From Acanthaster planci (lineage: Eukaryota; Echinodermata; Asteroidea; Valvatida; Acanthasteridae): DNA of 22,403 bases. A program made the translations under genes and the position numbers. The stretch is taken from positions 36,669 through 59,071 of the forward strand of contig NW_019091742.1 in NCBI RefSeq assembly GCF_001949145.1, given 5' to 3'. Positions 1 to 7,610 of the stretch are shown piece after piece. Position 1 is the first letter of the stretch. Each line of letters begins with the position of its first letter. A model generated the notes under the pieces. It saw nothing but the letters and a program-made list of their open reading frames with translations. It had not been told where the DNA came from and searched no databases.

Positions 1-2
1 TC

Positions 3-721
3 AGATATCGAATTGACGGTCATTTACTGAGGGACGTACAGGATTCCAACAAATACAGAAAATTAACTTATAAACCGACTTACAAATCGACGGTACCATT
101 TGAGGCGTGTGAGCTTTCGTTTGTGGAGATGTACCGAACCAAAACAAAATTAAATAAGCCAATTTACTGCGGTGTAGGTATTCTCGATATCTCAAAAACG
201 TTGATGTACGATTTTTATTACAACGAGCTGAAAGCCAATTTTGGTGAGGGGGTACGCTTACTTTACACGGACGGACACGGATTCTCTATTAGTTCAGATC
301 GAGCATTCCTTGGTCGACTACCTGAGTAAAAATCGTTCATTATTTGACTTTAGTAATTACCCACCCGATCATCAACTTTACAGCACCAAAAATAAAAAAA
401 GTCATAGGCAAAATGAAAGACGAATTTGGTGGCAAAACAATTTTAGAAGCCGTTTGCATCAGACCAAAAACGTATTCGAATCTGACGGTCGATCACAATT
501 TAAAGAAGGCGAAAGGGGTCACAAAAGTAGTAACTGAGAAACGGTTAACCCACGAGATGTATAAAAGCTGCCTATTTGACCGGGTTTCTTATTTCAATAA
601 ACAGCAATTATTTAGATCAGATAAACAAAATAAACTTAGTCTGTCACCGTTGGACACAAAGCGCTACATATTATCAAATGGAATCGATACGTTGACTTAC
701 GGGCATAAGCGAAGCAAGTGA
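3..721 (+). pseudogene. polB: Protein-primed family B DNA polymerase, C-terminal part, frameshifted
   Basis: This is the palm-to-thumb end of a Polinton-type DNA polymerase, which would replicate the linear element from a terminal protein. The frame is open from base 3. It contains KLNKPIYCGVGILDISK and a YDFYYN stretch typical of the region before motif C. The active-site motif C (YTDTDS type) at about 260-285 is split by a 4-bp direct duplication (GGAC) that moves the reading frame. A second shift lies in an A-rich run near 390-400, after which KKVIGKMKDEFGGK, KGVTKVV and a final GIDTLTYGH block are read to a TGA at 719-721. The stop itself falls in a GAGCGAAGCGA repeat. The N-terminus lies upstream of the window. 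Damage at a catalytic aspartate motif makes activity very unlikely. Confidence 0.92.
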
Positions 722-762
722 GCGAAGCGAATGAACGAGCGAAGCGAGTATTACCGAAACGA
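709..762 (+). repeat. Purine-rich GAGCGAAGCGAG repeat, copy A
   Basis: Several AGCGAAGCGA units run out of the polymerase stop codon and finish with GAGTATTACCGAAAC. The copy sits in the short gap between the convergent polymerase and integrase genes and reads in the polymerase sense. It is the cleanest example of the dispersed element motif. Confidence 0.75.
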
Positions 763-769
763 ACCTAAG

Positions 770-1779
770 CTAATTCGGTACTTCGGTGTCTTTGGGTACT
801 ACCTGAAGTTCCTCTTTGACGAAACTTCTATTTGGGCCGTTTAATAGACAGTAGAAAGTTGGGCCCGTTTTTATCCGCTTGCCATTCACCCGTTTAAATT
901 GACTGGTGCGCTTTTCAATTAGGTAAACGTCCACGGTCCAGACCGGATCTGTCGCCCTTCTGACGGTGCCGCCCTCTTGCTCACCCGGGTAATAGAGATA
1001 CCTGACGACCGCTTCTGGAGGAAGTTCTCTTTGACGCTCGGTAATACTCGCTCCACTCGTTCCTACCTCTGGTCGCTTTTGCTCGCTCACAGGTTCATTC
1101 GGTGCTTGTTTCTCTCCGCTTGCTAATTATATCGCTTCTGCATGAACGGCATCGATTAAACGCGTTTTTTCCTCGTTCAACGATTTCACGACCTGGGGCA
1201 AACGTTCTACCCAATCAACGTTTCGCTCACCCGCGTTTATCATTTCTTGAGCGTATTGATGACCGAATAAACGCTCGGCTACAGTGCGGTTAAACCTTTC
1301 CACGATTCCTTGAGATCTGTGAACACCCGGCTCACCCACTTGAATTTGTACCCCGTGTTTTGTAATTAACCGTTTGAAGTCGCCTTTAAATTCAGATCCC
1401 GAGTCTACCATTACGAATTTGGGCCAGGTCACAGGTGATCGCTCGTAAATTTTCTTGGTCGCTTCGGTTACATGTTCGGCGGTTTTGCTGGTCAACGGCT
1501 TGGCTTCTTTATACCGCGAACCCACGTCTACCACGGTCAAAGCGTACTTAAACGTCTTTCTTTTAAGTCGGTCCCAGGGTAAATAAAGTACGTCCGTTTG
1601 ATGCGCGTAATTAGGTTTGACCGATTCTGATTGCGACATTGTAGGTCTGGGTACGTAATTTGGTTTTGGTAAATACATTTGCCAAATGGCCTGCTTTTTT
1701 AGCCAGTTCCTGATAACTGATTTGTCGGCACCGGTCTTTTCGTGTAGATGATCGACAACTTTGAAAATTCCCTCTCCAT
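770..1779 (-). pseudogene. Polinton retroviral-type (rve) integrase, broken
   Basis: A DDE integrase that would insert the element and create the target-site duplication. The likely ATG is at 1779-1777. A 2-base insertion (GAGAGGG) just after it shifts the frame; then an HHCC-like lead-in and WLKKQAIWQMYLPKPN are read. The catalytic core follows with the first Asp in TVVDVGSRYKEAK, the second in VMVDSGSEFKGDF and the Glu in HRSQGIVERFNRT. A single in-frame TAA at about 1125-1127 interrupts the protein after DAVHAEAI. The same frame then continues to 770 with the C-terminal SH3/chromo-like region (AVVRYLYYPGEQEGG, RATDPVW, GPNRSFVKEELQVVP). All three catalytic acidic residues survive, so decay seems recent. 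It converges on polB, with only 48 bases between them. Confidence 0.92.
1037..1062 (-). repeat. Purine-rich repeat, copy B, inside integrase
   Basis: Read on the minus strand this is ACGAGTGGAGCGAGTATTACCGAG in spaced form: the GAGYATTACCGA tail is intact. It encodes SGASITE within the linker between the integrase catalytic core and its C-terminal domain, a place where an insertion would be tolerated. Confidence 0.65.
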
Positions 1780-1793
1780 TTTAAAATAAGTTA
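1777..1793 (-). promoter_or_regulatory. TTATTTTAAAATG start-proximal box of integrase
   Basis: On the minus strand ACTTATTTTAAAATGG ends in the integrase start codon. Nearly the same string precedes the starts at 2218 (CCTTATTTTAAAAATGG) and 6226 (CCTTATTTTAAAATGG). It resembles poxvirus late promoters (TAAATG) in layout only; promoter function is inferred from recurrence. Confidence 0.45.
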
Positions 1794-2218
1794 CGCAAAT
1801 CGATAAGCTAACAGCCCCACCAAAGCCGTTCCGCCTAAAATCCAAACAAACTCGCGAATCTTTTGATCCTTGGAAGGCTCGTAAAAGTCGGACAATGTAG
1901 GCTTTGGCGGTAATGGGGTAATACTCATACCGGTAATTTCCGAATAAGCTTGTAAAGCTTCGTCCACGTTTACAAAGGTCTGCTGACTCGCGCGTTCTTG
2001 TTGAATTCGTTCGTTTAAAAAGTCGAGTTTTTGTACGCGGTTTTGTTCCCACTCTTGTTTTGCTTGATCTAATTGCTCTAACACTAGGTCGTGTTGCTTT
2101 TGTTCTTCGTCGGCGCTCGATTTACCGCTTTTGATAAACTGCTAAATAAAATATTTGAGCCCGTAAATGCCAAGGCGTTTATTATCCCAGATCCAATCGT
2201 CGCCAAAATACTAGCCAT
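1791..2218 (-). pseudogene. Conserved Polinton small protein with hydrophobic ends and helical middle
   Basis: The minus-strand ATG at 2218 begins MASILATIGSGIINALAFTG, a Gly/Ala-rich hydrophobic N-terminus. After SLSK (about 2130) the frame shifts and continues as a charged coiled-coil-like helix (QLDQAKQEWEQNRVQKLDF, NERIQQERASQQ). It then has a PLPPKP linker, a SDFYEPSKDQK block and a C-terminal membrane segment (WILGGTALVGLLAYRFA). I recognise the arrangement as a recurring Polinton protein of unknown role, perhaps virion-associated, but cannot name a function. Its stop overlaps the promoter-like box of the integrase downstream, so the two form a tight minus-strand pair. One frameshift; otherwise well preserved. 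Confidence 0.6.
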
Positions 2219-2232
2219 TTTTAAAATAAGGT
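2216..2232 (-). promoter_or_regulatory. CCTTATTTTAAAA box before the 2218 start
   Basis: On the minus strand CCTTATTTTAAAAATGG leads directly into the start codon, matching the boxes at 1779 and 6226. It lies in the divergent gap between this gene and the rightward gene after 2250. Confidence 0.45.
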
Positions 2233-2250
2233 ATAATTAAATTAAATAAT

Positions 2251-2481
2251 AGAACGAAGCGAAGCGATTGTTACCGAAAAAATAAAGATCAATTGTCGGA
2301 GATTCAAGCAGACCTAAGCAACATCGAGCAGATGCAGGGTGATATTCGCGCAGATATAGATCACATGGGTGATATGGTTTCAGAGACCCAAAGTGAAAAA
2401 TACGAAGACCTGTTTTTTACGGTCGGTGTATCCTTAATCGCGTTTTCCTTTCTTTTTAAAATATTTCAATACGAATCGTAA
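2251..2481 (+). CDS. Small coiled-coil, single-pass membrane protein; start uncertain
   Basis: The frame is open from 2230, but no ATG appears before the conserved-looking part. The visible protein has a heptad-like acidic helix (SEIQADLSNIEQMQGDIRAD, DHMGDMVSETQSEKYE) and then one hydrophobic segment (LFFTVGVSLIAFSFLFKIF). Small proteins of this kind sit next to the capsid gene in Polintons; the role is unknown. The region where a start would be expected is occupied by a copy of the GAGCGAAGCGA repeat, so the repeat may have displaced the original N-terminus. Alternatively, a TTG at 2293 or the internal ATG could be used. Confidence 0.45.
   Translation, partial: RTKRSDCYRKNKDQLSEIQADLSNIEQMQGDIRADIDHMGDMVSETQSEKYEDLFFTVGVSLIAFSFLFKIFQYES
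2252..2280 (+). repeat. Purine-rich repeat, copy C
   Basis: GAACGAAGCGAAGCGATTG followed by TTACCGAAAA. It keeps the tail seen in copies A, B, G and I, with one base changed. It reads in the sense of the following gene and overlaps its expected start. Confidence 0.65.
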
Positions 2482-2508
2482 TTAAGAATAGTATTATATA
2501 AAAGTAAT

Positions 2509-3499
2509 ATGTCGCAACAATACACCAAAAAGCTAAACCCGAGTCGCAGACTTAAAGTTCCTCGCGCGATCAAGGACAATAACAGGACGGTTTATAACAA
2601 CGTGGCGCGAAACCTGGTTTCTGAAATAAACGTAGTCTACAGGGAAACAAGATCGTAAGTTACCGAGATGCGGACGTATTTCACAATTTCAAGGACAATT
2701 GGTTGCCGCTGTCGCAGACTAAAAACATGGCGTACTTTGGTTTGGAAAAGGAAAACGTGGCCAAGATACGTCTCGGTAGTGGCAATAAAGACGAAGCCGC
2801 AAACAACAGTTAAGACAAGGCAATCGTCGACGCTTTTTAAAACAGATGCGCGATTCCTTTAGACACGCCTATGTTGACGGATCATTCTCCCTTTTACCCG
2901 TCGTGATTTTAAGAGCCTCTGACGTATCAACTGGTTTTTAACGGGCACGACAAAGTATTCCCTTTCGATGTATTACCTATTCGACCGAGTGCATTCCTGG
3001 AGCAAGCGGTAAACCAGACAATCAAGAGCTTGAAAGGAATTTTGATCCTGTTTAGAGACCCGACCATTAAAATCCCCAGAGATTTTATAATCCGCATATC
3101 ACTAAAACGGTCATCACGGTAGAAGGTAAACCGAATCAATTGTACTCGCAGGGTCTGTTTGAATATGAACATTGGAACGAAATTACAAAATATTTTGGCG
3201 ATTCGGGTAACGAGTCAGCTAGAGCGGTGGCCAAGGATTTAAACTTAATCAGAGTAGATATGACTGAATTCTTAAGAGATAAGTACGGTCTCTGGCTCGA
3301 TTTCAGAAGTCCCGACGATAACAGCGCTCATGGATAGGGTAGACCACTCGGCGGCGGTGGAGGTATATAGATTCAAATGGAAAGGGCAAGCAAAGCGAGC
3401 GGACCTCTGACGATGTACGTGTTTTTGGTGATGGATTTCAACTCAGGGACAAAGAAGGAAACTTCAAGAGTTTGGTTTATTAAACTGGATTTAAATTAA
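2509..3499 (+). pseudogene. Major capsid protein (double jelly-roll, Polinton/adintovirus hexon type), heavily broken
   Basis: The ATG at 2509 opens a frame of about 50 residues ending at 2658. The signal then jumps between frames and through stops to 3499. Recognisable blocks, in order, are DNWLPLSQTKNMAYFGLEK (about 2690-2760), a DHSPF-type block split near 2876-2900, YSQGLFEYEHWNEITKYFG (about 3140-3200), DKYGLWLDFRSPDDNSAHG (about 3280-3337), a glycine run (about 3345-3365) and a GPLTMYVFLVMDFN end (about 3400-3440). These are the hallmarks and order of the Polinton hexon-like capsid, whose usual length is close to this locus. At least five indels or stops make this the most degraded gene. 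A TATATAAAAG box lies just before the ATG. The stop is directly followed by the ATPase ATG. Confidence 0.85.
3385..3402 (+). repeat. Degenerate purine-rich repeat, copy D, inside capsid gene
   Basis: GGCAAGCAAAGCGAGCGG is a weak match that lacks the ATTACCGAA tail. It falls in a loop-like region between the capsid glycine run and the last conserved strand, in gene sense. Confidence 0.4.
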
Positions 3500-4124
3500 A
3501 TGAACGAGATGTATAAATTACCCCATTTCGCCTTAATCGTGGGTAAGACGGGTAGCGGGAAGACCAACTGGATTTTAAATCTTTTAGAAACTGAATATCA
3601 ATTCGCGTTTGAAGCTATCGTGATTATCTTTCCGACGCTTTTTAAGAATAAAACTTATTTAGAACGGCTGTGGATATACACCGACGAAAACGTTTACCTG
3701 TGTGATTTAGATCGGGAAAAGTTGGAATTAAACGAGGCGATCCAACTTTACCAAAAAATGTTTGACGGGGTGAATACTCTGTTTATCATCGACGACTGTG
3801 CGGCCGATCAATTTATTAAGAAAGAGGTCAAAGGCGAGTAACACCTGCGCTCTCAGTAAGATGGCGTTCTCAGGTAGACATTATAACCATTCGTTCTGGC
3901 TACTTACGCAAAAGTACAATTCGGTGCTAAAAGATTTCAGAGAGAAAACTGCCTGGACTGCGATATTTCACTGCAAGGATCTTGGTTCGTTCGACCAATG
4001 TCTAGACGAAAACGACGTAGTTCCTGACGAAAAACGAGATCAAATCAAAAAATATTTCCAAGACGTGAAATTTAGTAAGCTAATTTTAAATACGGAAAAA
4101 CCAGTTCATTTCTGCGTTCAATAA
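3500..4124 (+). pseudogene. A32/FtsK-HerA-type DNA packaging ATPase, one frameshift
   Basis: This P-loop ATPase would power genome packaging into the capsid. Walker A is GKTGSGKT (residues 15-22). Walker B is TLFIIDDCAA (about residue 93). A frameshift near 3825-3840, after DQFIKKEVK, ends the first frame. The second frame carries ALSKMAFSGRHYNHSFWLLT and QKYNSVLKDFREKT, the downstream sensor/arginine-finger region of the family. It ends QDVKFSKLILNT...HFCVQ at 4124. Apart from the frameshift the length is normal, about 205 residues. The ATG follows the capsid TAA with no gap, as expected for a co-regulated morphogenesis pair. Confidence 0.9.
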
Positions 4125-4136
4125 AAATGAGAAAAA
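4120..4136 (+). promoter_or_regulatory. AATAAA-containing stop/3'-end motif
   Basis: The 17-mer AATAAAAATGAGAAAAA overlaps the ATPase stop codon and recurs exactly at 21551-21567, overlapping the stop codon of the right Cys-rich gene. It contains a polyadenylation-type AATAAA. Whether it is a 3'-end signal or the start of a tiny downstream ORF (ATGAG) is unknown. Confidence 0.4.
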
Positions 4137-4166
4137 TTTTTAAAATCTATTAAAAGTAAAGTTATA

Positions 4167-4776
4167 ATGATTGAAAGTAAAAAAACTGCGCTAAGTGTCG
4201 TTGGCTCCTGGACTTGACAAACTTTTCCATACAGAGAACGGGTAAAATTAACGCGACTTGTAACGGTTGCATTGCTAAAGTAAGAGCCCATCGAGAGCTT
4301 AACAAGTGTTCCCATGGAGACAGAAAGATATTTGTAAAGAATGCAAAGGAGCATCAATTTGTGAGCACGAAAAACAAAGATCTCAATGCGTTGAATGTAA
4401 CAGGTCATCAATTTGCATTCACGAGAAACAGAGATCACACTGTAAAATTTGTACCGATTCAATTGAAGTGACGATTCGAAATTGGATAAGTCATTCTCGC
4501 TTTGAAGATAAGAAATATAATCGATTTGACCCTGACCATTTTATTGATGCGGACTTCTGCCGTGGCTTAATTGAAAATTATCCTTGCTGCTTTTACCCAG
4601 ATTGACAGATGCAACTTATCGAATATAAAGATGATCTATGCACCATCGAGCGATTAGATAACGAAATTGGTCACATTAAGGCTAACGTTGTGCTTTGCTG
4701 TTTAAAGTGTAACCTCGCTAAAAAGAGTGATAAGTTAATTGTCACGTCGTCTAATGATTTAAAAACTGGCTACTAA
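4167..4776 (+). pseudogene. Cys-rich repeat protein fused to HNH-type endonuclease, broken
   Basis: The N-terminal half has zinc-binding Cys/His pairs: a CAKC-type pair (about 4195), CNGC (about 4260), then two repeats of the form CKECKGASICEHEKQRSQ and CVECNRSSICIHEKQRSH. The last part reads FDPDHFIDADFCRGLIENY, CCFYPD, then after an in-frame TGA (4603-4605) TIERLDNEIGHIKANVVLCC and LKCNLAKKSDK, which is an HNH/EndoVII-like zinc and catalytic core. The Cys/His repeats resemble those of large DNA virus proteins. Two frameshifts (an A7 run near 4182 and CATGGAG near 4315) plus the stop break the gene. A homing or mobility nuclease role is possible. It sits between the ATPase and a membrane protein gene as inserted cargo. 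Confidence 0.65.
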
Positions 4777-4866
4777 ATATCTATTAACTACTTAACTTTT
4801 GTTATAGCTAGGCTACGTCAGCCCAGTTACAATTTTTTTTATTTTGCTTATAACAAATAAGCAACA

Positions 4867-5079
4867 ATGTTAGAGCTAGTTCAACTACTTATTCAACTAG
4901 TTATAGCAATGAACTTGACCTACTACACAATTGAGTATGTACGCCTAAAGCACACCTACAACAAATTTAAAGAGTACTTATTATTAAAATGGACGACATC
5001 AAAAGCATTCCCACCGAGCGAAGCGGAGCGAGCAGCGAACCAACCGAAGCGAGCGTCAAAGACAGACTCTGTTCGATAG
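4867..5079 (+). CDS. Small membrane protein overlapping the next gene
   Basis: ATG at 4867, 70 residues. The N-terminus is hydrophobic (LVQLLIQLVIAMNLTYYTI), followed by a basic segment and a tail PPSEAERAANQPKRAS encoded by repeat copy E. The last 90 bases overlap the gene starting at 4989 in another frame. I do not recognise the family. It is intact, but short enough that this could be chance; the overlap suggests a compact viral arrangement. Confidence 0.4.
   Translation: MLELVQLLIQLVIAMNLTYYTIEYVRLKHTYNKFKEYLLLKWTTSKAFPPSEAERAANQPKRASKTDSVR
5014..5056 (+). repeat. Purine-rich repeat, copy E, in two overlapping frames
   Basis: ACCGAGCGAAGCGGAGCGAG, then CAGCGAACCAACCGAAGCGAGCG in pieces. 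It is read simultaneously as the C-terminus of the 4867 gene and the N-terminus of the 4989 gene, with no stop in either. Confidence 0.6.
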
Positions 5080-5480
5080 CTGCCTCTGGTGAAAGTAAAG
5101 AAATATTTAGGTAAAGAATACTCAATCAAGGAGATTGAAACATTATCCCCCAAAGACCAAGAAAAGCTTTTAACCTCTACGAAGTTAAATTTGGCAAAGA
5201 GATCGTAAAAACTCTAGGTAACGCGATTTTGAGCCTTTATTCTCGCTTGTTAGGAATAGCTTCTCCGATCGATCTACTCGGGTTTAACGTCAACTTAACG
5301 TTCGAAGAAGCGCTGACCAAAGACCTAAACGACGACCCGATTATCAGTCAGACCATGGGTCACTTACTCACTGAGGTTTGTTACAAGTACAGAGTGTATC
5401 TGTCACCACTTACAGCTATGCTGATTACCACTAAACACCTGGAGTTCAACAAAAGCTCTGTTATATTAAAAGAAGATGTC

Positions 5481-5506
5481 AACGAACGAAACGAGCGGAG
5501 CGAGCT
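5481..5506 (+). repeat. Purine-rich repeat, copy F
   Basis: AACGAACGAAACGAGCGGAG then CGAGC, at the N-terminus of the 5476 gene and the C-terminus of the 4989 gene. No tail. Confidence 0.6.
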
Positions 5507-5810
5507 TTCTCGAACACTCCAACAAACAGTCCGGCAAAGAGGAACGTACAGACGGTAACTAAAAATAAAGTAAACGTTAAAAATCCGAAGCGTGTAGAAC
5601 AAGGTAAGAAATTAGCCGAGCATAACAAAAAGATGAAGCAGCAGCTCGCCAAGATGAAATTAGCGAGCGAAGAGAGCAACCAGAACTTCAGCTCAGAAAA
5701 TAAAATTTATCAAACGGTTACAGAGAACAGAAACTTGATATTTGGTGGATTGGCCATTGGAGCGCTTGCGGTCTATTTAATTTGGAAAAACAAAACCGTT
5801 CAACCAAAAA

Positions 5811-5865
5811 GCGAACGAGCAGAGAGAAGCGGAGCGAACGAGCTGAGCGAGCATTACCGAACAAC
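5811..5865 (+). repeat. Purine-rich repeat, copy G (longest in-gene copy)
   Basis: GCGAACGAGCAGAGAGAAGC, then GGAGCGAACGAGCTGAGCGA and GCATTACCGAACAAC. It has two core units and an intact tail. It encodes the last ~20 residues of the 5476 gene (ERSGANELSEHYRTT). Confidence 0.7.
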
Positions 5866-5955
5866 GAACATTAATCTGAACCAACAAAATTGAAGAACAG
5901 ATTTTAGACTTGGAATAAAAAAATTCCTTAATTTAAAAATTCCTTATTATTAAAT

Positions 5956-6209
5956 ATGAGTAACGCTAAATCAATCGACGTTAACGGAATCGCCAATACT
6001 GCTTACCACGGTGAAGTCGTTTCGGGGCTATCGCTCGGTTACGCCATGCTACCGAGCAAGCTATTTAAAATCAAACCGCCGAATTTCAATAATTGTCTGC
6101 CGAAGATGTGTTGAAATTGACCGCGCTGTCTAGCGGTTCATTGGCCACTCAGGTTTGGTTGGTAGCGCAAGGTATCCTGCCCGCGAGTTTTCGTATGAGT
6201 AGCAGTTAA
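5956..6209 (+). pseudogene. Short conserved Polinton protein, one frameshift
   Basis: ATG at 5956 opens MSNAKSIDVNGIANTAYHGE and continues VVSGLSLGYAMLPSKLF. One frameshift near 6090 leads to the second half (ALSSGSLATQVWLVAQGILP), ending at a TAA at 6207-6209. The total is about 84 residues with two hydrophobic helices. The start, the Gly/Ala helix and the LVxQGIxP end match a small protein I associate with Polintons; its role is unknown. An AT-rich box with CCTTATTATTAAAT precedes the ATG. Confidence 0.5.
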
Positions 6210-6212
6210 ATT

Positions 6213-6228
6213 TCCTTATTTTAAAATG
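6213..6228 (+). promoter_or_regulatory. CCTTATTTTAAAATGG box before the 6226 start
   Basis: This string is the same as the boxes in front of the 1779 and 2218 starts on the other strand. Its recurrence at start codons in both orientations supports a regulatory role. Confidence 0.45.
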
Positions 6229-7543
6229 GAGGAAGAGGGATTCGAAATGGAAGAAATGGAACAAGAGCGTGAACAAGAAGAATTACAACAGGACAAACAA
6301 GACGATCAAGATTTTGTTGAGAATAGTCTACCCTCGAATCAACTAGAAACGTCCCTCGTAGAAGTCACAGATGACCCCATAGTGAGGCCGGGGATAACCA
6401 ATGAAAACCAACGCAATGATGTCATTAAAGATGCAATGAATAGTTTTATAAGGAGATTAAAAATTTTGACGGACTTAAACCGATCATGGAAGACACAAAT
6501 AAATTTGGCGTTGATTCTAAAAAAAAAGACTTTATGCGAACTTTAATGAAAAAAAAATCTGCCTGACTAGATTAACCAGAGACCCAGGAGGAAGGCTCTT
6601 TCTCTCTTTATCTACCTTAGAACAAAGAGCAAGCAGTATAGATTTTATCACAGGCACCTTAGGGTTAACAAATTACAAAAACCCTGCAAATGAATTAATT
6701 GAAGAGGTAGAAGCTGTTTCAGACAAAATAGAAAAGATCACAAATGAAGACGGGTCTGTAGACGAACTAGATGAGGCGCTCGATCAACTTCAAGAAATAG
6801 CGCAACCGTCTAGAAACTTAAACCCAGAAGATGCAAATTCAGAATTTACTCTCAGAGAGATGAGAGGACTCGACCAAAGCTTACAAACAACAAGAGGCAA
6901 ATTAAAACTTGTAGAATGTAAGATTGCAAGAGTAAAAGAAAATATTCAGACAACTGAAGATGCATTGAAGGAACCAGGTATCACGCAAGAACACAAAAAC
7001 TCAGAGCTTAAAATTCTTAGAGATTTTAACAATGAGTTAGCAGCATTGAATACCCAGCGAAAACATTTAAACATGGGATTTAGAAACCAATTTGAAACGT
7101 TAAAAGAAACGATACAAACAGCTCTAGGTAAAGATTTAACGCGATGCGAACGAGTTAATATTTTTTTCAGAGAACAAGGCGTTACGATCGTAAGCATTTT
7201 AACGGCTTTTGGGTTAGCCGTGAGTACCATCGTTAGTAGCATCGTGGCTAGGGTCAGAGCGAGCGGAGCGAGCAAACCAACACCCGCACCTAAACGTACG
7301 CTGGCTCCTTCTTCCAAAGGTGGAAATACCGATTGGATCAAAGGTCAACTGTGGAACCTGGCAAACCTGTTGAAAAAACCCGGGTTGAAAGCTTTGGGCG
7401 CTTTGCCCGGAATCATCGGTAGCGTTTTGAGTTGGATTTTCAACGTGGCGAGTAAAGCGGTCGGATGGGTGGCGGAGCACGTGTGGACTTTGTTTGTAGG
7501 CTTGGGTGTTTTGATTTTAACGTACGTGCAAAAGAATGGGTAA
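6226..7543 (+). pseudogene. Long coiled-coil membrane protein conserved in Polintons, frameshifted
   Basis: The N-terminus is very acidic (MEEEGFEMEEMEQEREQEEL). Frame changes fall in A8/A9 runs between about 6515 and 6570. The frame is then open continuously from about 6571: TRDPGGRLFLSLSTLEQRAS, an acidic linker, a long coiled coil (about 6860-7110), FREQGVTIVSILTAFGLAVS as first hydrophobic segment, a low-complexity linker with repeat copy H, then LGALPGIIGSVLSWIF and AEHVWTLFVGLGVLILTYV. The FREQG-T-SILTA helix and AEH-W end are typical of a conserved Polinton membrane protein with no assigned enzymatic role. Virion membrane or penton-associated function is only inferred. It converges on the 7611-8964 gene across a hairpin. 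Confidence 0.65.
7255..7275 (+). repeat. Purine-rich repeat, copy H
   Basis: AGAGCGAGCGGAGCGAGC, read as RASGAS, in the linker between two membrane segments of the 6226 gene. No tail. Confidence 0.6.
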
Positions 7544-7562
7544 AAAGGACAAAAAAATTAAG

Positions 7563-7591
7563 CCTCACCTCAAATTTGGGTGAGGTTTTTT
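7563..7591. terminator. Bidirectional hairpin with T tracts between convergent genes
   Basis: CCTCACCT pairs with GGGTGAGG (7-8 bp including a wobble) around a CAAATTT loop. T6 follows at 7586-7591 on the plus strand, and on the minus strand the stem is followed by TTAATTTTTTT (from 7551-7560). It sits 19 bases after one stop codon and 20 before the other. The form is that of an intrinsic terminator, unusual in an animal nuclear element. Function is inferred from shape and position. Confidence 0.55.
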
Positions 7592-7610
7592 ATGCCTTAA
7601 ATCAAACCGT

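Larger units (their letters stand above)
4989..5558 (+). pseudogene. Conserved Polinton protein of unknown function, frameshifted
   Basis: ATG at 4989 gives a repeat-coded, Ser/Thr/Ala/Glu-rich N-terminus (TERSGASSEPTEAS). Frame changes near 5095 and 5170-5180 lead into KEYSIKEIETLSPKDQEKLL and then KFGKEIVKTLGNAILSLYSR, a Leu-rich helical domain ending CYKYRVYLSPLTAMLITTKH. The pattern of a YS-type motif, then a helical block and an L(A/S)PLxxxLIT-xKH motif, recurs in Polinton genomes, but I know of no assigned function. Its final 83 bases overlap the start of the next gene. Confidence 0.5.
5476..5893 (+). pseudogene. Polinton single-pass membrane protein, frameshifted
   Basis: ATG at 5476 inside the upstream gene gives MSTNETSGASFLEHSN, with repeat copy F coding the SGAS part. 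A shift at about 5555 leads to NPKRVEQGKKLAEHNKKMKQ, a basic helix, then a membrane segment (LIFGGLAIGALAVYLIWK) and a hydrophilic tail coded by repeat copy G. The basic KxxxGKKLAxxNKK block before one transmembrane helix is a recurring Polinton arrangement; I infer a virion or core-associated membrane protein. Function unknown. Confidence 0.5.

Noticed and set aside
709-762. CRISPR-like or palindromic hairpin array
   Set aside because: Units are contiguous and purine-rich with no unique spacers, and the core is not self-complementary.
770-1090. Separate 106-residue protein
   Set aside because: It is in the same frame as the integrase core and carries the integrase C-terminal motifs; a single TAA separates them.
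6946-7341. 131-codon minus-strand ORF
   Set aside because: Antisense shadow of the coiled-coil membrane protein gene at 6226-7543.
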